Part shown: in pieces, positions 1 to 13,063 of the stretch
Layout: each line of letters begins with the position of its first letter
Position numbering within the stretch: the stretch's first letter is position 1
Origin: Hyphodiscus hymeniophilus
Taxonomy: Eukaryota; Ascomycota; Leotiomycetes; Helotiales; Hyphodiscaceae
DNA: 64,000 bases
Assembly (NCBI GenBank): GCA_016508695.1
Contig: VNKQ01000017.1
Coordinates: 496,001-560,000 of the forward strand
Reading direction: 5' to 3'
Notes under the pieces: model-generated
The model's database searches: none
Told to the model about the DNA's origin: nothing
What the model saw: the letters and a program-made list of their open reading frames with translations, nothing else
Made by a program: the position numbers and the translations under genes

Positions 1-700
1 TATCGAATGTATCTTTGAACGCCGCCGAGTTAACAAGGCTCACCAACTAGCGGGGTACTTCAATCGAGGGGCCACATCAATCAATATACCTAGCCTCCCA
101 AAAAAACCATTGTCACATCCAATATGCGAGAGCTATCACCGCCGTGAAGAGTATTCGACCTTCAAGACCAGCTGTTGATAGCAGAATACTTTTGAAGAGG
201 GTTTTGTATTGTTGTGAGGCAACTAAACTTCGAAAGGTGGAGAAACAACAAATATCGAGAATCTGAATGGATTGGAAAGTATTTGAGTTAGAAATCTTGA
301 TGGGCTGCTAAGATATTCTCTTCGACATGTTGCTGGCTCCCCAGACAGCTCTGAATCCTCTCGATTGTGAGTTTGAGGTGGAGATGCTGGGGTGAGGCGG
401 TTGGAGGTGGCGGGGATAAATTTCGATATAAATATACATATATGTATATATACGTATATCTATGCGCATGCGAGTGTGGTAATAATGAAGACATGAGCTA
501 TGTATGGCTGCGTGTGGTAAGGTGTACTCGGGTTTGCAAGTCTTCGGCACTCCTTTTCGTACGTGCAGTATTTTCTAGGGTCGTCCGACCCCTCAACCCC
601 AACCTCTCTCCATCCATCTCCGCCAAAACCCCTCCATCAAGTTACATCTTCCCCCTCAATCCCACAACGCCACCGGTCCGCGACATCTTGATTTCGGCGT
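1..700. other. 5' flank of the first regulator gene, with AT microsatellite
   Basis: No gene is supported here. Open frames on both strands overlap each other and show no recognisable domain. From about 421 to 465 there is a low-complexity alternating TA/CATA tract. From about 590 the plus strand is rich in C and CT, as is common in leaders just upstream of fungal start codons. It most likely holds the promoter and 5' UTR of the gene starting at 701. Confidence 0.5.
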
Positions 701-3700
701 TTGAACTCATCCCACTCTCCCACTCTCCAGAACCAGTGGTATCATTCCGGAGGCTATCCAGTATATCCTCATATTGCACACACCTCTACCTCGTCCGTCA
801 GTCGCCGTCGCAGCCTCGCAGGCCAAGGCAGGCCGATTTACGAGATGGCGGTCCCACAACACAACACGCTCCCACCGCTCAGCAGCGTCACCAGTGCCCC
901 CGGAGCCCTCGCCATACCAGGGACACCTCCTGTCACCCAACAGGCGGGCGCCATAGCAAGACCAGATTTACCCCACCCGCTCACTCAAGACCAGGACCTT
1001 CCGCGACGACCCCCGCCCCTACCGTTAGATCAGATGAGAGCATATCGAGCATGTCTGAACTGTAGGAATCGTAAGAGCAAGTGCGATCTAGACCTTAATG
1101 GCGGAAGACCAGTCAGTGGGGCCTTTTTCTTTGCAGAACGAAATTGATATTGCGAGCAAGGGATGAGCACGTGATCAACAATTGGAGCTCTCAAGAAACA
1201 AGTGAATCGCTCAGCTCATTAACCCGTTCCTAACGGCTGCACATTTCAACCGCTTCCGCATACATAAAGGATGACAGCCAGTGCTTCAGGTCTCCATCTC
1301 TCCAGTGGAGTAAGGAACCAGAATTTTCGCTAGCGACAGAAGTGTTCGAGGTGGAAAAGCAGGATCACAAGATCTGTAAATTTCACCAGATTATGCCCGA
1401 TGAAGATCCAAATAATTGAAGAAGTCTCAGACATGAGGATTGAAATAATCCCATCTTCCTCAGTACCATATTGTTTTGCATCCTCGAGGCGTAAAGACTC
1501 TTTTGCAAAGTATATGATGCTCAAATCATTGGACGATTAAGCTTCTCACAGTCTGGTTCATTGCAGGCCTTGAGCCCTTCATCCGTCCTAAGCACAACTC
1601 AAGTATAATTATTGTTATTAACTTCTGCCAGCCCTGTCGTAGGTGTCAAAGAGAGAACAAAGAGTGCGTTCTGGGCGAGAGTCATCGTGGTGGACGTCGA
1701 GTGAGGAAGAAACTCAAGTTGGATGAGAGCGCCTCGAGCAGTCCTGCGCCATCGATCACGCAAGCTCCCTCATTCGACTCCCCCAGTATCCCAACTCCAA
1801 ACTACAGTCCAATCCCAGTGCGGCATGTATCGCAACAAACATCGCAGCCTTTCCATACTCGATACGATCACCGACAAGAACCTGCATTCGCTTGGCAGCA
1901 ACCTACACCCACAAATACAGCACTCTCTGATACTTCAAGACATACTGACCAAACCAATGTAAGCAGTGGGTCGGGAGATAGCTTTCATGGAACCATCTAG
2001 CGATTACCCATTTTTGGATCAAATGCTCATGCTTCACGCAGATCACCAGTCCTCATGAGCAAAACTTCCGACAACGAGCAGAGTCTACCATCAGTATAAT
2101 CGGGAAGCCAGGAGTGCAAGAAAACATTGCATCGGCAGATCTGCAAAACCCATCAGATGCCCTCGAAATACTAGCTAGGGTAGCGGATCGAGCCGATGAC
2201 GGTGAATCCCCAAGTGGTTCTCAAAAGGGAATATATACAAAGCAGCTGAGGCTAGCACCAAGACAACAAGACCCGACTCAACCATCCATGGACGACCGTA
2301 TGCACTATAGACCCGTGCAAAATGGGATAATGAGTCCGGAAATTGTCTATCACTTATTCTCTAGTGTGAGTCTTATTCCCACACCAACATGCCGTTTTCC
2401 CGTATGAACGCGCCAGCGCCCAGGAGTAGAGCTCCTGAAACAGCCCGCTAAGTCATCCTAATCATACAGCTCCCATGCCCTGGAACTTCTTGAAACTTCC
2501 CGCAGATCTAATTCTAATAAAATGATAGTACGAGGAATTCTTCCACCCCTACTTTCCAATCATCCCAAAGGTGACGTTCGACCGAACGAGACTTCCTTGG
2601 TTATCACGCCGCGAACCACATCTATTCTCGGCAATCCTTACCATTGCATCAAAAGACAATGAAAGTCTGCATCAAATATGTTACGATCATATGCAGCATC
2701 TAATCTCAATGATAATGGCAGGTTCGGATGCCGAAGTGGAAGCCGTTGAAGCGATGCTACTCCTATCACAGTGGGTTTCTCATCGCCCACAAGCATCCAT
2801 CGCTGTTGGTCGGGGAGAAGAAGATAGAGTTGCGTGGATGTACATTGGTACAGCATTGCGATTGGGATACTTTCTCGGAATCGATCGAACGTCATTCAAG
2901 AGCGATTCTCATGAAGATCCTGCAAAATTCAATCGGAAAAGGCTTGTATGGGCTGCATGCTATATCTGTGATCGTCAAGTATCAGTCAGGCTTGGAAAAG
3001 GATTTTGGGCTCGAGGTCCTGGCCCCCTGTCTGGGCTAAAGTCTGACGACTTTCCAACTCTTCAGCCTACTTCAGACCACGCGGACAATTACGCCATGAT
3101 TTTCCAAGCAAATCTCGAGTTGACACAAATTTTCTCGAACGTGCACGACATTTTATATTCTTCCAAGGGTCATGGTTGGAAAGAAATGCTCGAGGGCCGG
3201 TACGCTAAGTATTTGGATGATTTCCGGACCAGCATAAGAAGTTGGAATGATGTTTGGGGTACTTTGGTCTGTGAGTGCCTCATGAGTCGTGCTCTTGCAC
3301 ATTTTAATTAACATTTTCTAGGCTCTACCCGTCTCAAAGCAAGCCTGCTCTTGACATATGACTACCTTCGTCTCTACGTCAACGCCTTCGCCTATCAAGC
3401 TACCATCTCTCGCGCCCTAACCTTCCAACGCGACAGTCAACACGCTCCCAATCGTCCCATCCCCTTAATCAATGCTTCAGCTCCAGATGCTAGATTTATC
3501 TACGAAGCCGTTGACGCCGCCAAATCCCTTCTCTCCACATTCAACAACTTCGTTGACCCAGAAACCCTCCGCTATATGCCTTCATCCTACTATCTTTTTA
3601 TAATATACAGTGCCGTCTTCCTTTACAAAGCACGTTCTACCACGACCATGACAGAAGACGAACGTATTGGGGTAAAGAGAATGATCAATCAGACCATTGA

Positions 3701-4124
3701 ACGCCTCGAAAAGGCTTCCATGGGCCCGAACCACATGGGATCCCGCTATGCCCGCCTACTCACCATGCTCTGGCGAAAGGCCCCCAAACGCAATGATCCC
3801 CGAGAAGCCCACCGCCAATCCATCGACACGCAGATGCAAGGCCCAAATCAAGGACCGCCTCAAGACCCGCAAGCGAGTTTCGATCCTAGCCATCAGTTCA
3901 TACCAATGAATCAGAGCCAGATGGGTCTAGCACCACCAGGCACCTTCAGTTGGTTGGATTTAGGCGCGACATGGAATTTTGCAACGCAGAATAACAATAG
4001 TGCGTCGGCGAGTAGTGCAGAGATGGATGATGGGAGCTTTGATACCGGGATGAGTCCGTTTGACATGAATCTCTTGACAGATTATAGTTTATTGGAAGGG
4101 GACAATCCAAATTTGATTTTCTGA
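701..4124 (+). CDS. Zn2Cys6 transcription factor with fungal-specific middle homology domain
   Basis: A nuclear sequence-specific regulator of 868 aa. The model has five exons: 701-1111, 1632-1958, 2042-2365, 2529-3270 and 3322-4124; all junction phases agree. The zinc cluster lies at residues 118-149 with spacing C-x2-C-x6-C-x10-C-x2-C-x6-C, followed by a basic linker (GGRRVRKK). A serine/proline-rich linker follows, then a fungal_trans-type region starting near YEEFFHPYFPIIP and including LRLGYFLGIDR. The C-terminus is rich in Q, N and acidic residues and could be an activation region. The first intron is 520 nt, long for this window, and splits the zinc cluster before its fourth cysteine. 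The start at 701 is the first ATG in the frame that fits; a longer N-terminus is not excluded. The cluster resembles Cha4-type regulators, but I do not assign a target pathway. Confidence 0.85.
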
Positions 4125-4950
4125 CGGAAGAATCTGGATTAATGGTGATACTCGGAGTATCTGGTCATCCTATATACAAGCTGAATCCGCTATTCTGATA
4201 TACTGATTCTACTGGGGTATGGAGTTAGATGGAGTCTGACAGGTCTTCGCTTGTGCGAGGGGTTTGCACTTGTGGTAAAAATGGGGGCCTAGACAGTAGG
4301 GCACGAATGGAGTGTTGGAAGGAAAAGCTACATACTTGTTAATACTCATCATGATTTGACTGCACATAGTAACAAATACCCAATTCGCGTTGGGTTGTGC
4401 ACATCAGGCAATGTCACTTCAAAAAAATAATTAGTATTTGATTTGACATCCAAGGACAATACTCCAATAAATATTGCCGCAAAGGAGAGAGCCCAGAAGC
4501 TCCAGCAGCGCTTGGAAGTACAGCATCTTTCGCGTCATAGTGCGGCATAGTGCGGCATGGGGAAGGAGCTTCGGGACAAATTGGCTAGACATACACAAAT
4601 TGGGAGACGCTAGGGCGGGGAGGTACGGTATGGGACAGAGGTGGAGACGCCGCACTCGCCACATTAAGTCGCCCAAAAAGCTGGAATCAGGGGGAAATGA
4701 TAAGTGGATATTGCCGAAACACATAGGCTATAGCTTTTAAAAGGAAGTAAACAATAGATGGATGTTCATGGAGAAAATGACGTTCCTTCTTCTGACCTAG
4801 TGATCTGGGATGAGTTTCCTCTCCTTGAATCAGCTTTAAATATGATATTCAAGCTCTCTACTATTGTGATATCGCCCATAATTATACATATACTTAATAG
4901 AATCTTTCGTGAATTTCTCGCGCAAAGTCAATCGTCAATCCATATTCAAC
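4125..4950. other. convergent intergenic region
   Basis: This is the 3' flank shared by the regulator and the multicopper oxidase. Two short overlapping opposite-strand frames (4431-4740) have no recognisable features. A direct repeat of the short string atagtgcggcat occurs near 4540. I see no gene. Confidence 0.5.
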
Positions 4951-6930
4951 TCATTGATTCTCCGCCCATAAATCATTGAAATGTACAACTTCCGGCCAGT
5001 GCGTTTCATTGCCGTTCACATTCCCACCATATGCCAAATAGCCCTCGACTTCCGGTTTGGGAACCTTGCCCAGGACTTCCGTCTCATTACCCATGACCCA
5101 CACAGTCTGCATACCCATAAGCATATGCTGAAGGATGTGGCAATGGACCATCCAGACCCCCGGCTCGGTGATTCGCAATCTCCACGCTCGCCAGCCCGCG
5201 TCAGTGCCGTTTCCTACGCTGCCGGATGTATAGCGGTATAGCATTGTTGTGTCACGCTTCACTGGCGTGGTGCCTTTGAGTTTTGCCTCGTTGGCTGCTG
5301 CGTCGTATGTTCCGTTTCCGGAGCCGATGTCGTAATATGCGGCGCCATGTGCACTGTTTGACATCAATACCATGGATCAGAAGCCCTTTTTACCGGTATC
5401 AAGACGACGAGTTGGTCTCGACTCCATCTACTATCAGTGGAAGAGAGAAGATGGGAGCTACTTACTGCCATGGGTGAATATCCACACCACCCGAATCCGC
5501 CCCCGTATTCTGCAAAACGATCTCGACCACCTCTCCAATCTGCGCTGGGAAAGCACCTGTCTTATTATCTATACCCCCGTTCGCCAACGCCCTGTCCATA
5601 CTCGGGAATTCAATCCCATCGTTTTTATACAAGCTGACGAGATAAGGCTCCGCTGGGACTTCTGGCGTCCAGGAATAATTGTCCTCGAGCCAAATGAGTT
5701 TCGTGAGGCCTGAGAGGAGGTGTTGATGGACCTTGATCGTTACACGGCGTGTGACTTGGTCCGCTGTCGGGAAGTCGGAGATGTCAGAGAATGAAAGGGG
5801 CGTTAGAGCGTAGTCGAGGAACGTGGTTGAGGTGTTGGAGAGAGTCAAGGGTGGTGTTACGGGTGGAGATATGAATGAGGGTTTAGGACCGTAATTCAAG
5901 ACCGCATAGCCTCGCGTTAAGGTTGGACGTTCCCGAGATTCGAGTTGCATGTAATACTGGGATTTGGTAGGGTATGCGAGGGTAGTTAGCAGAACGTCGT
6001 AGCGTTGACCACTACCGAGCTGGAGGAAGCTGGTATTGAGGGGTTTGGTGTAGGATCTGGATCTGTTAGTTAATATAAAAAACTGATGGAATGGGATGAC
6101 AGGTTACCCATCGGCTGCAACAACTTGCAAAGACTCGTGCCCTTCGATAGCGAGAGAGGAGAATGTCAGGGCGGTTGCGCCTATAAAGCGGAGTCTATAC
6201 GTCTTTCCAGGTTCGACGTCAATGGTGCTTAGACTCGCGTTGCAAAACGTTCCGTTAGCTGTACCTCCTCCTTCACCATTCACTAGTATCATAGAGCTTT
6301 CACCGCTCCACGTCCAGTTGAGCGGTGATACTAGTCCTTGTTCGATGGTTGTGTCGTTGTTGGTAAACACGTCTTGGATGAAAACAATCTTCTCTTCATC
6401 GCAAGGGTACGGATTTACCAGATCCTCGACAATGAGAGGGCCAGATGCAGATACGGCTTGAAAGCCGACGTGCGAGTGGTAGAAATAAGTGCCTGCCCTG
6501 CCAACAGGGGGGCTCACTTCATAGTCAAAGAAGTGAAGTGGAGGAATGGGCCATTGAGATGCAGCAGGAGATCCGTCGCTGAAGGGTGCTACTGCTTGAG
6601 AAAGGCCATGCCAATGCTATCTCGAGATGAGCATCCTGTTCACTGAAAGAACCGTTGATTCCATACCATAGTCAAGTTCTGATCTGGCATATCATTGTAA
6701 ACCCGAATCCAATACGTCCTTCCCTCTAGGAGCCGCAATTCCGGACCAGGAGATGTCCCATTCACAAGCACCACGCTCTTCGAAGGAAGACACGACTGCG
6801 TCTTGTTCTCTGCTGTGATTCTCAACACAGCATCCGGAACAAATGTCTCATCATGGCAAGTTGTCGTCGCAGTGACCACTCCCACAATAGCCAACAAGAG
6901 AAACGATAGCTGCTTTAGAAACATCGTCAT
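4951..6930 (-). CDS. secreted multicopper oxidase, ascorbate-oxidase/laccase-like
   Basis: A copper oxidase that couples one-electron oxidation of a substrate (phenols, ascorbate or similar) to four-electron reduction of O2. There are four exons on the minus strand: about 6930-6667, 6616-6108, 6056-5466 and 5353-4951, giving 588 aa. All four copper motifs are visible: HWHGL (created by the first splice), YHSHVG, HPWHAHG (created by the third splice) and HCHILQHMLMGM. In the last, the residue five after the final His is Met, so the type-1 copper has an axial Met as in ascorbate-oxidase-like enzymes. The chosen start puts a signal peptide (MTMFLKQLSFLLLAIVGVV) first; an in-frame ATG 17 codons upstream (6981) would bury it. 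Many NxT/S sites suggest a glycosylated extracellular protein. An alternative acceptor six bases upstream in intron 2 adds two residues. The substrate cannot be read from the sequence. Confidence 0.88.
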
Positions 6931-8120
6931 GTCGTCTCTTCGAACACGAAGTAAGAGCAACTCGAGAGTGGTTGATAACAACTCCTGCTCCCACCCATTC
7001 TCTCATGTACCTTTTGTAAATAAGCTTATTGCCCAGATGTGATCCGAGAAGATGATCGCTTAGACCTCATCGGCCTATCAGGGGCGCAAGAGATTGGGCC
7101 GCTTGCAGATCCCTCGTAGCTTGGCGTAATACCAGTACGAAGTAATTCTAAATTATGACGCTGTAACTTGACGGCTGGTGCGGCGTTGTATGGGCTGACT
7201 GGGCTGAGTACTACTCAGTGAGTAGTGCTTACATTTCAGTACAGACAGAATACTGTGATCCTAAGCCTCGTCTTCACGTACACTAGACTACCTACCTTAA
7301 GGGAAATCCTGCTGGAGGGTTTAGCCGAGAGCTAAGTTTAGATTGAGCAGCCAACAAGATGCGCATAAAGAAACTCTAATTGCTTGGGGGCTTATCCCAG
7401 GCTCTCACGGTTTGCCAATGGCAGCGCGTGTGGAACGATGGGTGCCGATCCGCCGGTAGATCCGGAATGCAAACCAGCGGCTCATTTCTCCAGGTTTGGT
7501 GTTGATTGACACTGTAGATACCCGAAATGATACAGTAGCATGGCATAGCATAAGCACCAAGAAAACCCGCCAGCTGGATTGCATAGAGTCTGTGGCGTGT
7601 CTTCGACTCTTCTGTTGATTCCAGATCGCTGGAATATTCAGAGCATTCCCAGACCTTACAAAGTTGCAAACAATGTGAAGGAAGCAGTTCGGTGATAGGA
7701 TCACTGCGTGATACCGCACAGCTGTGCGCACCAGATGCTTGAGGCCAAATTCTCCCCACGCTCGAGGTACTTTCAAACCGGATGGAAACTTTCGAATCAG
7801 TGATTGTCTAAGGGAAGCGTGTGCTTCCATCTTGAAAGACCGGCAAGTCATTCCTTGAAAGCCGACCTTTGGATAATGAAAGAGAAAGGAATGGGTTCAT
7901 GGAGGCGTCCAGAACAATTGAAGTCCTAGCTGCATTAATATCGGGTATCTTTAAAATGCCTCCTTAATCCCCAAACCTCCATCGACGCCAGCATTTTAGG
8001 CACAAAACGACCGATGCATTCCTCCATAACCCATTCGTACTTTGAAATGCATAATAACCCAAGCAGAATATGAATCCACGCCATGCAAACCCCATTATTT
8101 CTCGAACCACGCGAAGGTTG
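6931..8120. other. intergenic region, no supported gene
   Basis: This is the promoter side of the oxidase and the 3' side of the disordered-protein gene. Two overlapping minus-strand frames of 148 and 127 codons (7405-7851 and 7376-7759) run through the same DNA. Neither shows a domain, signal peptide or convincing splice extension, so I treat them as chance frames. Confidence 0.45.
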
Positions 8121-9538
8121 TCACGCTTTGATATCAGTTTCGCTCTCGCCATCGGCTTCGTGATCGGCTTTCTTCGTATCCAGCGTCTCATCCCATGCAG
8201 AATTGGTTCTGCTTAACTTTCCGGTAGTTGCTCCAGATGCGTCGCGAGGGCTGGCAAGTGGGCTAGACGGCGCAGCAGGTCCACCAATGCTTCCACCGAT
8301 ACTGTCATTGCGTCCATGTCCTAGGAGGCCACTCTTGACACTGCCACCATCTGCAGCAGTAGACTGCTTTCCAGCGTAGTAGCTATTTCTCTCACTCGGA
8401 AGAGCGGGTGTGACTCCAGTGGCCGAGTATATGCTTGCCCGCTCATTCAGTCCTCCCACATTTGGACGGCCTTGGTGTGATACTGGAACCGAAGTGGAGT
8501 CGATATTCGCACTGAGAACGCTAAGGGGAAGAGACTCGCGACTACCGCCGAATAGAGAGGATGGAGCAAGAGCTCGAACGGACGCGTCTGTATCCATTGA
8601 CCGTCTTCTACGGCGTTTTGAGGATGATGCAAGAGTGAGGATGGAGGCATTGTCGGTGAGGAGGTTGTTGGCAGTAGCTGTGATGTAGGTCGCGGGATGG
8701 CCGCCACTTCCCTGTGGTGCGAGATGTGCAGGCAGAGCAGTAGCTGGAGGAGAAGTCGGGAACTGGTGAGAGAACTGTATACTCTGTGCGTTATTCGCGT
8801 TAGGAGTGTTGTGAGATGTCTGGCCATTTGGTGGTGCAGCGGAATGTATCGTAGTGAGAGTAGTTGTTAAGGATCGAACGGAGGGAGCCGGTGAGGAGAA
8901 AGTGCTGTCATTTCCTCGTCCTCCTGTACTAACCCCACAGCCAACTGTTGCATTTGTTCCTTCGCCCGATGATGCCGCATGCGACTGAGCTGCTTCTGAA
9001 TGTGCCACATCTGTTGACACTGTTGCCGCCGTTGACTTGTTCCCAATTGTGGGGGGAGGAAGACCATCTTCAGATGATTGTATAGACTCTCCGCTGCGTC
9101 CTAAAGATGACGAGCTCATCGTGTTGCCCGTCGGAACAGTTGAGAAAGACTGATGACCATTCACCGGGGCGGATGAGTTACCATTAACGTGGCCAGACTC
9201 GGGGTACGGGTTATTGTTCTTCGAAGCCGTTTTGTTTTTCGATTGCGATTTCATCTGATATACATTCCGCTTTGTGCTCGTAGGCTGGTTCGAGTCCGCC
9301 GTAGAAGAGCCTTTGAAGTTCGTAAGCTTTTTCATCCATGTCGAGAACGGTCGGCGACGGGCTTGACGATCTATACAAAGTGGCATCTCAGTCAGCTCTG
9401 TTGGATTACACTAAATGGATCCAGAAGGAGAGAGAGAAGAATCCGACTGCAAATAGAGCTATGTAAAGAACAGGAAGTGAGGTGCGACTTGCTTATATCC
9501 ATACCATGAGGTTGCTGTGTTGCCTCTGTCGCAGCCAT
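8121..9538 (-). CDS. conserved serine-rich disordered protein, unknown function
   Basis: A 427 aa protein from two exons, 9538-9505 and 9370-8121, joined in phase across a 134 nt intron. The first exon encodes only MAATEATQQPH and one base. The start of exon 2 is basic (RQARRRPFSTWMKKL). The remainder is low-complexity Ser/Thr/Ala/Asn/Gly with no transmembrane segment or catalytic motif. A patch near SKRRRRRSMDTDASVRALAP and SLFGGSRESLPLS looks like a conserved linear block, and I recall similar blocks in uncharacterised proteins of filamentous ascomycetes. Some databases give such proteins a channel-like name that nothing here supports. The basic runs could be nuclear localisation signals or phosphosites. 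It is divergent from MLH3, with about 500 nt between the starts. Confidence 0.75.
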
Positions 9539-10043
9539 TGTGTGCGTGAGACAGGAGGACAAAGACGCTGGTAGATGTAGCGGAAGTGTGGTGAAAGCGC
9601 TGATATGCCTCAGATTGTCTGCCACTCCAATAAACGAGTGTGGGTGGCAACGAAGCAAAGTGAGTGAATCGAAGCGTGAATGATTTACAGCGAAGCTATT
9701 GAATGAAGGTGTTCCATTTCGGACGCGAGGCTACCGTACCAAGCAGGGATTTGGTGATGCTTTGAGCGAATCATAAAGTCACATGACCTGTTTTGTTTTT
9801 AGTGAGTTGCATTTTCAGGCTCTTATTAATTTTAATGTCAATCATTCGGAAACGATGTGGCAATGTTGATACTAAAGCAGTATTTTGCATCTATTTACAT
9901 TGACCCGTCGAGCCAGTCGTCAATAACATGGCTTTCTGGTGGCTTCCACCAGGAAAGCGCGATCATTACAATCGTGACCACTTCAAATGAGCTGGAAATC
10001 TGGGTTGGACGACAGAACCGTTCCTAATAATCCCTTTCACAGG
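9539..10043. promoter_or_regulatory. divergent promoter region between the disordered-protein gene and MLH3
   Basis: About 505 nt lie between two divergent start codons, so both promoters should be here. I see no clear TATA box near either start. The half nearest MLH3 is AT-rich (for example around 9800-9900). No specific operator can be supported. Confidence 0.4.
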
Positions 10044-13000
10044 ATGTCTATACAACCACTTCCCCACGATGTTGTTGCGCAGATCAAATCCTCTACTGCT
10101 ATCACAAGTCTCAATGGAGTCATTATGGAACTCATGAAAAACTCTTTGGACGCCGGCTCGACAAAACTTGAGATCAGCGTTGATTACAGTCGAGGGGGTT
10201 GTGTAGTTGAAGACGATGGGTTTGGAATACTGCCATCTGAGTTTAGACAGGATGGTGGACTGGGGAAGCTGTACCGTGAGTCCTTTGAAGTTGGTTTTGA
10301 TGATAAGAGTAACACGAAATAGATTCGTCCAAACTCAACTCTCAAACTCCAGTTCATGGTGGCCGTGGGACATTCCTTGCATCTCTAGGCGCTACGTCTT
10401 TTCTCACTATCACGTCTCATCATGATCAGCATCGCTCTCATAACACTTTGAATATGCACAAGTCGGAAATCGTTTCTCGTCAAGTGCCAGCTCCTGCTCA
10501 GCAGCATCTGTCCCATTCTGATCATGGCACTAGAGTCACGGTCCGAGACCTTTTCGGAAACATGCCCGTTCGCGTTAAGCAGAGGGCGCTTGCTTCAGGA
10601 AAGCAAAGCGGCAAAGAATGGAATCACTTGAAGAGCAGTGTGGTCCTGCTTCTCTTGGCGTGGCCAACTGGGTTGGCTGTCACTATTCGAGAACTTGCAA
10701 CGAACCAAAAGATGGTTGTGCGAGGCTCTCCAAGAAGTGGACCCATGACAGAGATTTCCAGAGTGTGCAGTATCCTATCTCAATCATCCTTCATTGTACC
10801 TGAAGAAAAGGCATCCTGGGTCTCTGTTGGAGCTTCGACGAATAATCTATTGGTCTCTGGCACGATCTCTCTCGAACCAAGCCCTACAAAACTTGTGCAG
10901 TTCATGTCCCTCGATATTCAGCCTATCTTGGCTCTGGAAGGACAAAACATCCTTTACGATGAGATGAACAAGCTTTTCCTGAACTCTGCTTTTGGCAACA
11001 AGGAAAACGCTGATGAACCCGATGCATTGGAACGAAGTCGGAGAGCCGAGGATGCAAGATACAAAGGCAATGGATATACAATCAAGGAACTCAAGGGAGG
11101 AAAGAAAGGGGTTGATCGATGGCCCATGTTTTACCTCAACATCCAGCAGACGAATACTGCGGCAGTGCCACAAAGCTTCAATGCGGATGAGATTTTTGGC
11201 AACAATGCAAACAGCCTAAGCGCCATAATCGAAGTACTACAAGCATTGGTGTTTGAGTTTTTGACCAAGCATCATTTCAATCCTAAAGCTTCCCACGGCC
11301 AACGGTCAAGGAAATACAATGTGACGGATGTAAGGCAGCAAATTGAGCAAAACTCAGTGCTACGAGATCGCAACATGGTGAAATTTGGGAGCTCACTTTC
11401 AAAAAATGGCCCTCCGCCCAAACGGTTTGAAATTGAAAGAAAGAAATTCGCCAGGATTCCGAATCCGCACCCGGATCTTCTGGGCACCAACGTTAGGATG
11501 CCGTCTTTACGCCACTCACTATCAGCAGATTCTTCCTTTGATGCGTGGCCAAGAATCAAAGCTGGAACGAGTAAGCCGGTTTTGCACAATCCGAGTAGTG
11601 TATTAAGTGCAGCGAATATTCAACGGCCGTCAACAGCTCCACCCTCAATGCTACCTCCTTCTATCAATTCGAGAGCTTTGCCGCTTTCTACGTCTTTGAT
11701 ATCATCAACCGGAAAGATCATCAGACGCCCCTTCGATGACGTTCCTACAAGCTCCTCTCGATCGAAATCCATTCCAGTTAGAATACTCCCAACCAATTCA
11801 GTTCAATTGCAGCACACAGTCTCACAAGATTCTCCAATATCCCTTGCTCTTACCAAGGACATCGACGATGATACTTTAACCTGGATTAATCCCATCACCA
11901 AGGTTGAATCGATTGTCAACAAACGAACTGGCCATGCAGTCGCGGCTACCAACCACAAACCAGTTGCTAGTATTTTTCAAACACCTAGAGTATCACCTTC
12001 ACAGACAATCCATTCTGATGTCTCTTTTGTGTCGTCAGAGCCTAGTCCCTGGCTTTCGAATGTCCTCGAGAGGTGGGAGAACCCTGTATTTTTTCAAGCG
12101 GAACCCTCTATACCTCAACTCTCCCTTAACGGAGAGACCGACCAAGTCCTTCACGGTCACCGGCATAATTGCACTCAATTTGATATCAGTCGTGCCTTTA
12201 CTGAAGTGTCTTCTGGCATTCAAGGACGTATTTCTAAACAAGCCTTGGGAAATGTAGAAGTCATTGGGCAGGTTGACCGAAAGTTCATATTGGTGAAACT
12301 TCAAAGCTCTGGAATCAGTGTGACAGGAAGTAAAATGCTAGTCATTATCGATCAGCATGCAGCTGATGAGCGAATTCGTGTTGAAAATCTGGTGGCAGAG
12401 CTTTGCACTCCACGGTCGGAAAGAAGGACGGATGAATCAGGCATTGTCACGACAACCCTCGAAGAGGGGATCGTCTTCGAGGTATCAGAGACAGACTTGG
12501 AGATGCTGGGAAGGAAGAGAAACTATTTCGCGGAGTGGGGAATCTGCTTTGATCTCCCACATGCTTCCCAAAATCCGCATGGGCAACAAGTCGCAACAGG
12601 GAAAGGTGCCAAGCGAATGCTCACCGTCCGTAGCCTTCCACCATGCATCGTCGAACGCTGCAAATCAGACCCAAAAACCCTCCTCGACCTGATCCGCATG
12701 GAGCTCTATTCCAACTCCAACCCTTCACACGCCTCTTCCACCTATGCCGCACCAGAAACGGTCAGCAAATCCTGGCTCAAACGCATCCATAGCTGCCCTC
12801 GAGGCATACTCGACATGATTAACTCCCGCGCCTGTAGAAGCGCTGTTATGTTTAACGATGTGTTGAGTAAGGACCAATGTGAAGTGTTGGTCAAAAGATT
12901 ATCTCAAACAGCCTTTCCGTTTCAATGTGCCCATGGACGACCGAGTCTGTTGCCGCTCCTTGAGCTAGGAGCGTTAGGAGCAGGAAGATGGGCAGGAGAG

Positions 13001-13063
13001 GACGGTGGTAGCGGTTTCGGGGCTGCTGTCAAGAAGTGGAAGATGGATTCTAGTGACGAGTAG
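10044..13063 (+). CDS. MLH3: DNA mismatch repair protein MLH3 (MutL homologue, endonuclease subunit)
   Basis: A nuclear MutL-family subunit that pairs with Mlh1 (MutL-gamma). It nicks DNA in meiotic crossover formation and assists mismatch repair. Two exons, 10044-10275 and 10323-13063, give 990 aa. The N-terminal GHKL ATPase is shown by MELMKNSLDAGS, DDGFGI and GGRGTFLASL, followed by VRDLFGNMPVR. The middle is a long, poorly conserved linker. The C-terminal dimerisation and nuclease region has DQHAADERIRVE, an exact fit to DQHA-x2-E-x4-E, plus SRACRSAVMFND and FQCAHGRPS, the metal-binding parts. The start MSIQPLPHDVV fits the family better than an in-frame ATG at 9987. The motifs distinguish it from Mlh1, and the C-terminal block fits MLH3 better than PMS1. 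No defect is visible. Confidence 0.92.

Noticed and set aside
7376..7851. Two overlapping minus-strand frames of 127 and 148 codons
   Set aside because: They occupy the same DNA in different frames, with no motif in either; likely chance.
8410..8827. Frames antisense to and shifted within the disordered-protein gene
   Set aside because: Low-complexity serine codons create open frames in several registers; the 427 aa frame has the supported start and intron.
9280..9300. A tRNA B-box-like string (ggttcgagtcc) on the plus strand
   Set aside because: It lies inside the disordered-protein coding exon, there is no matching A box or cloverleaf around it, and the coding frame explains the sequence.
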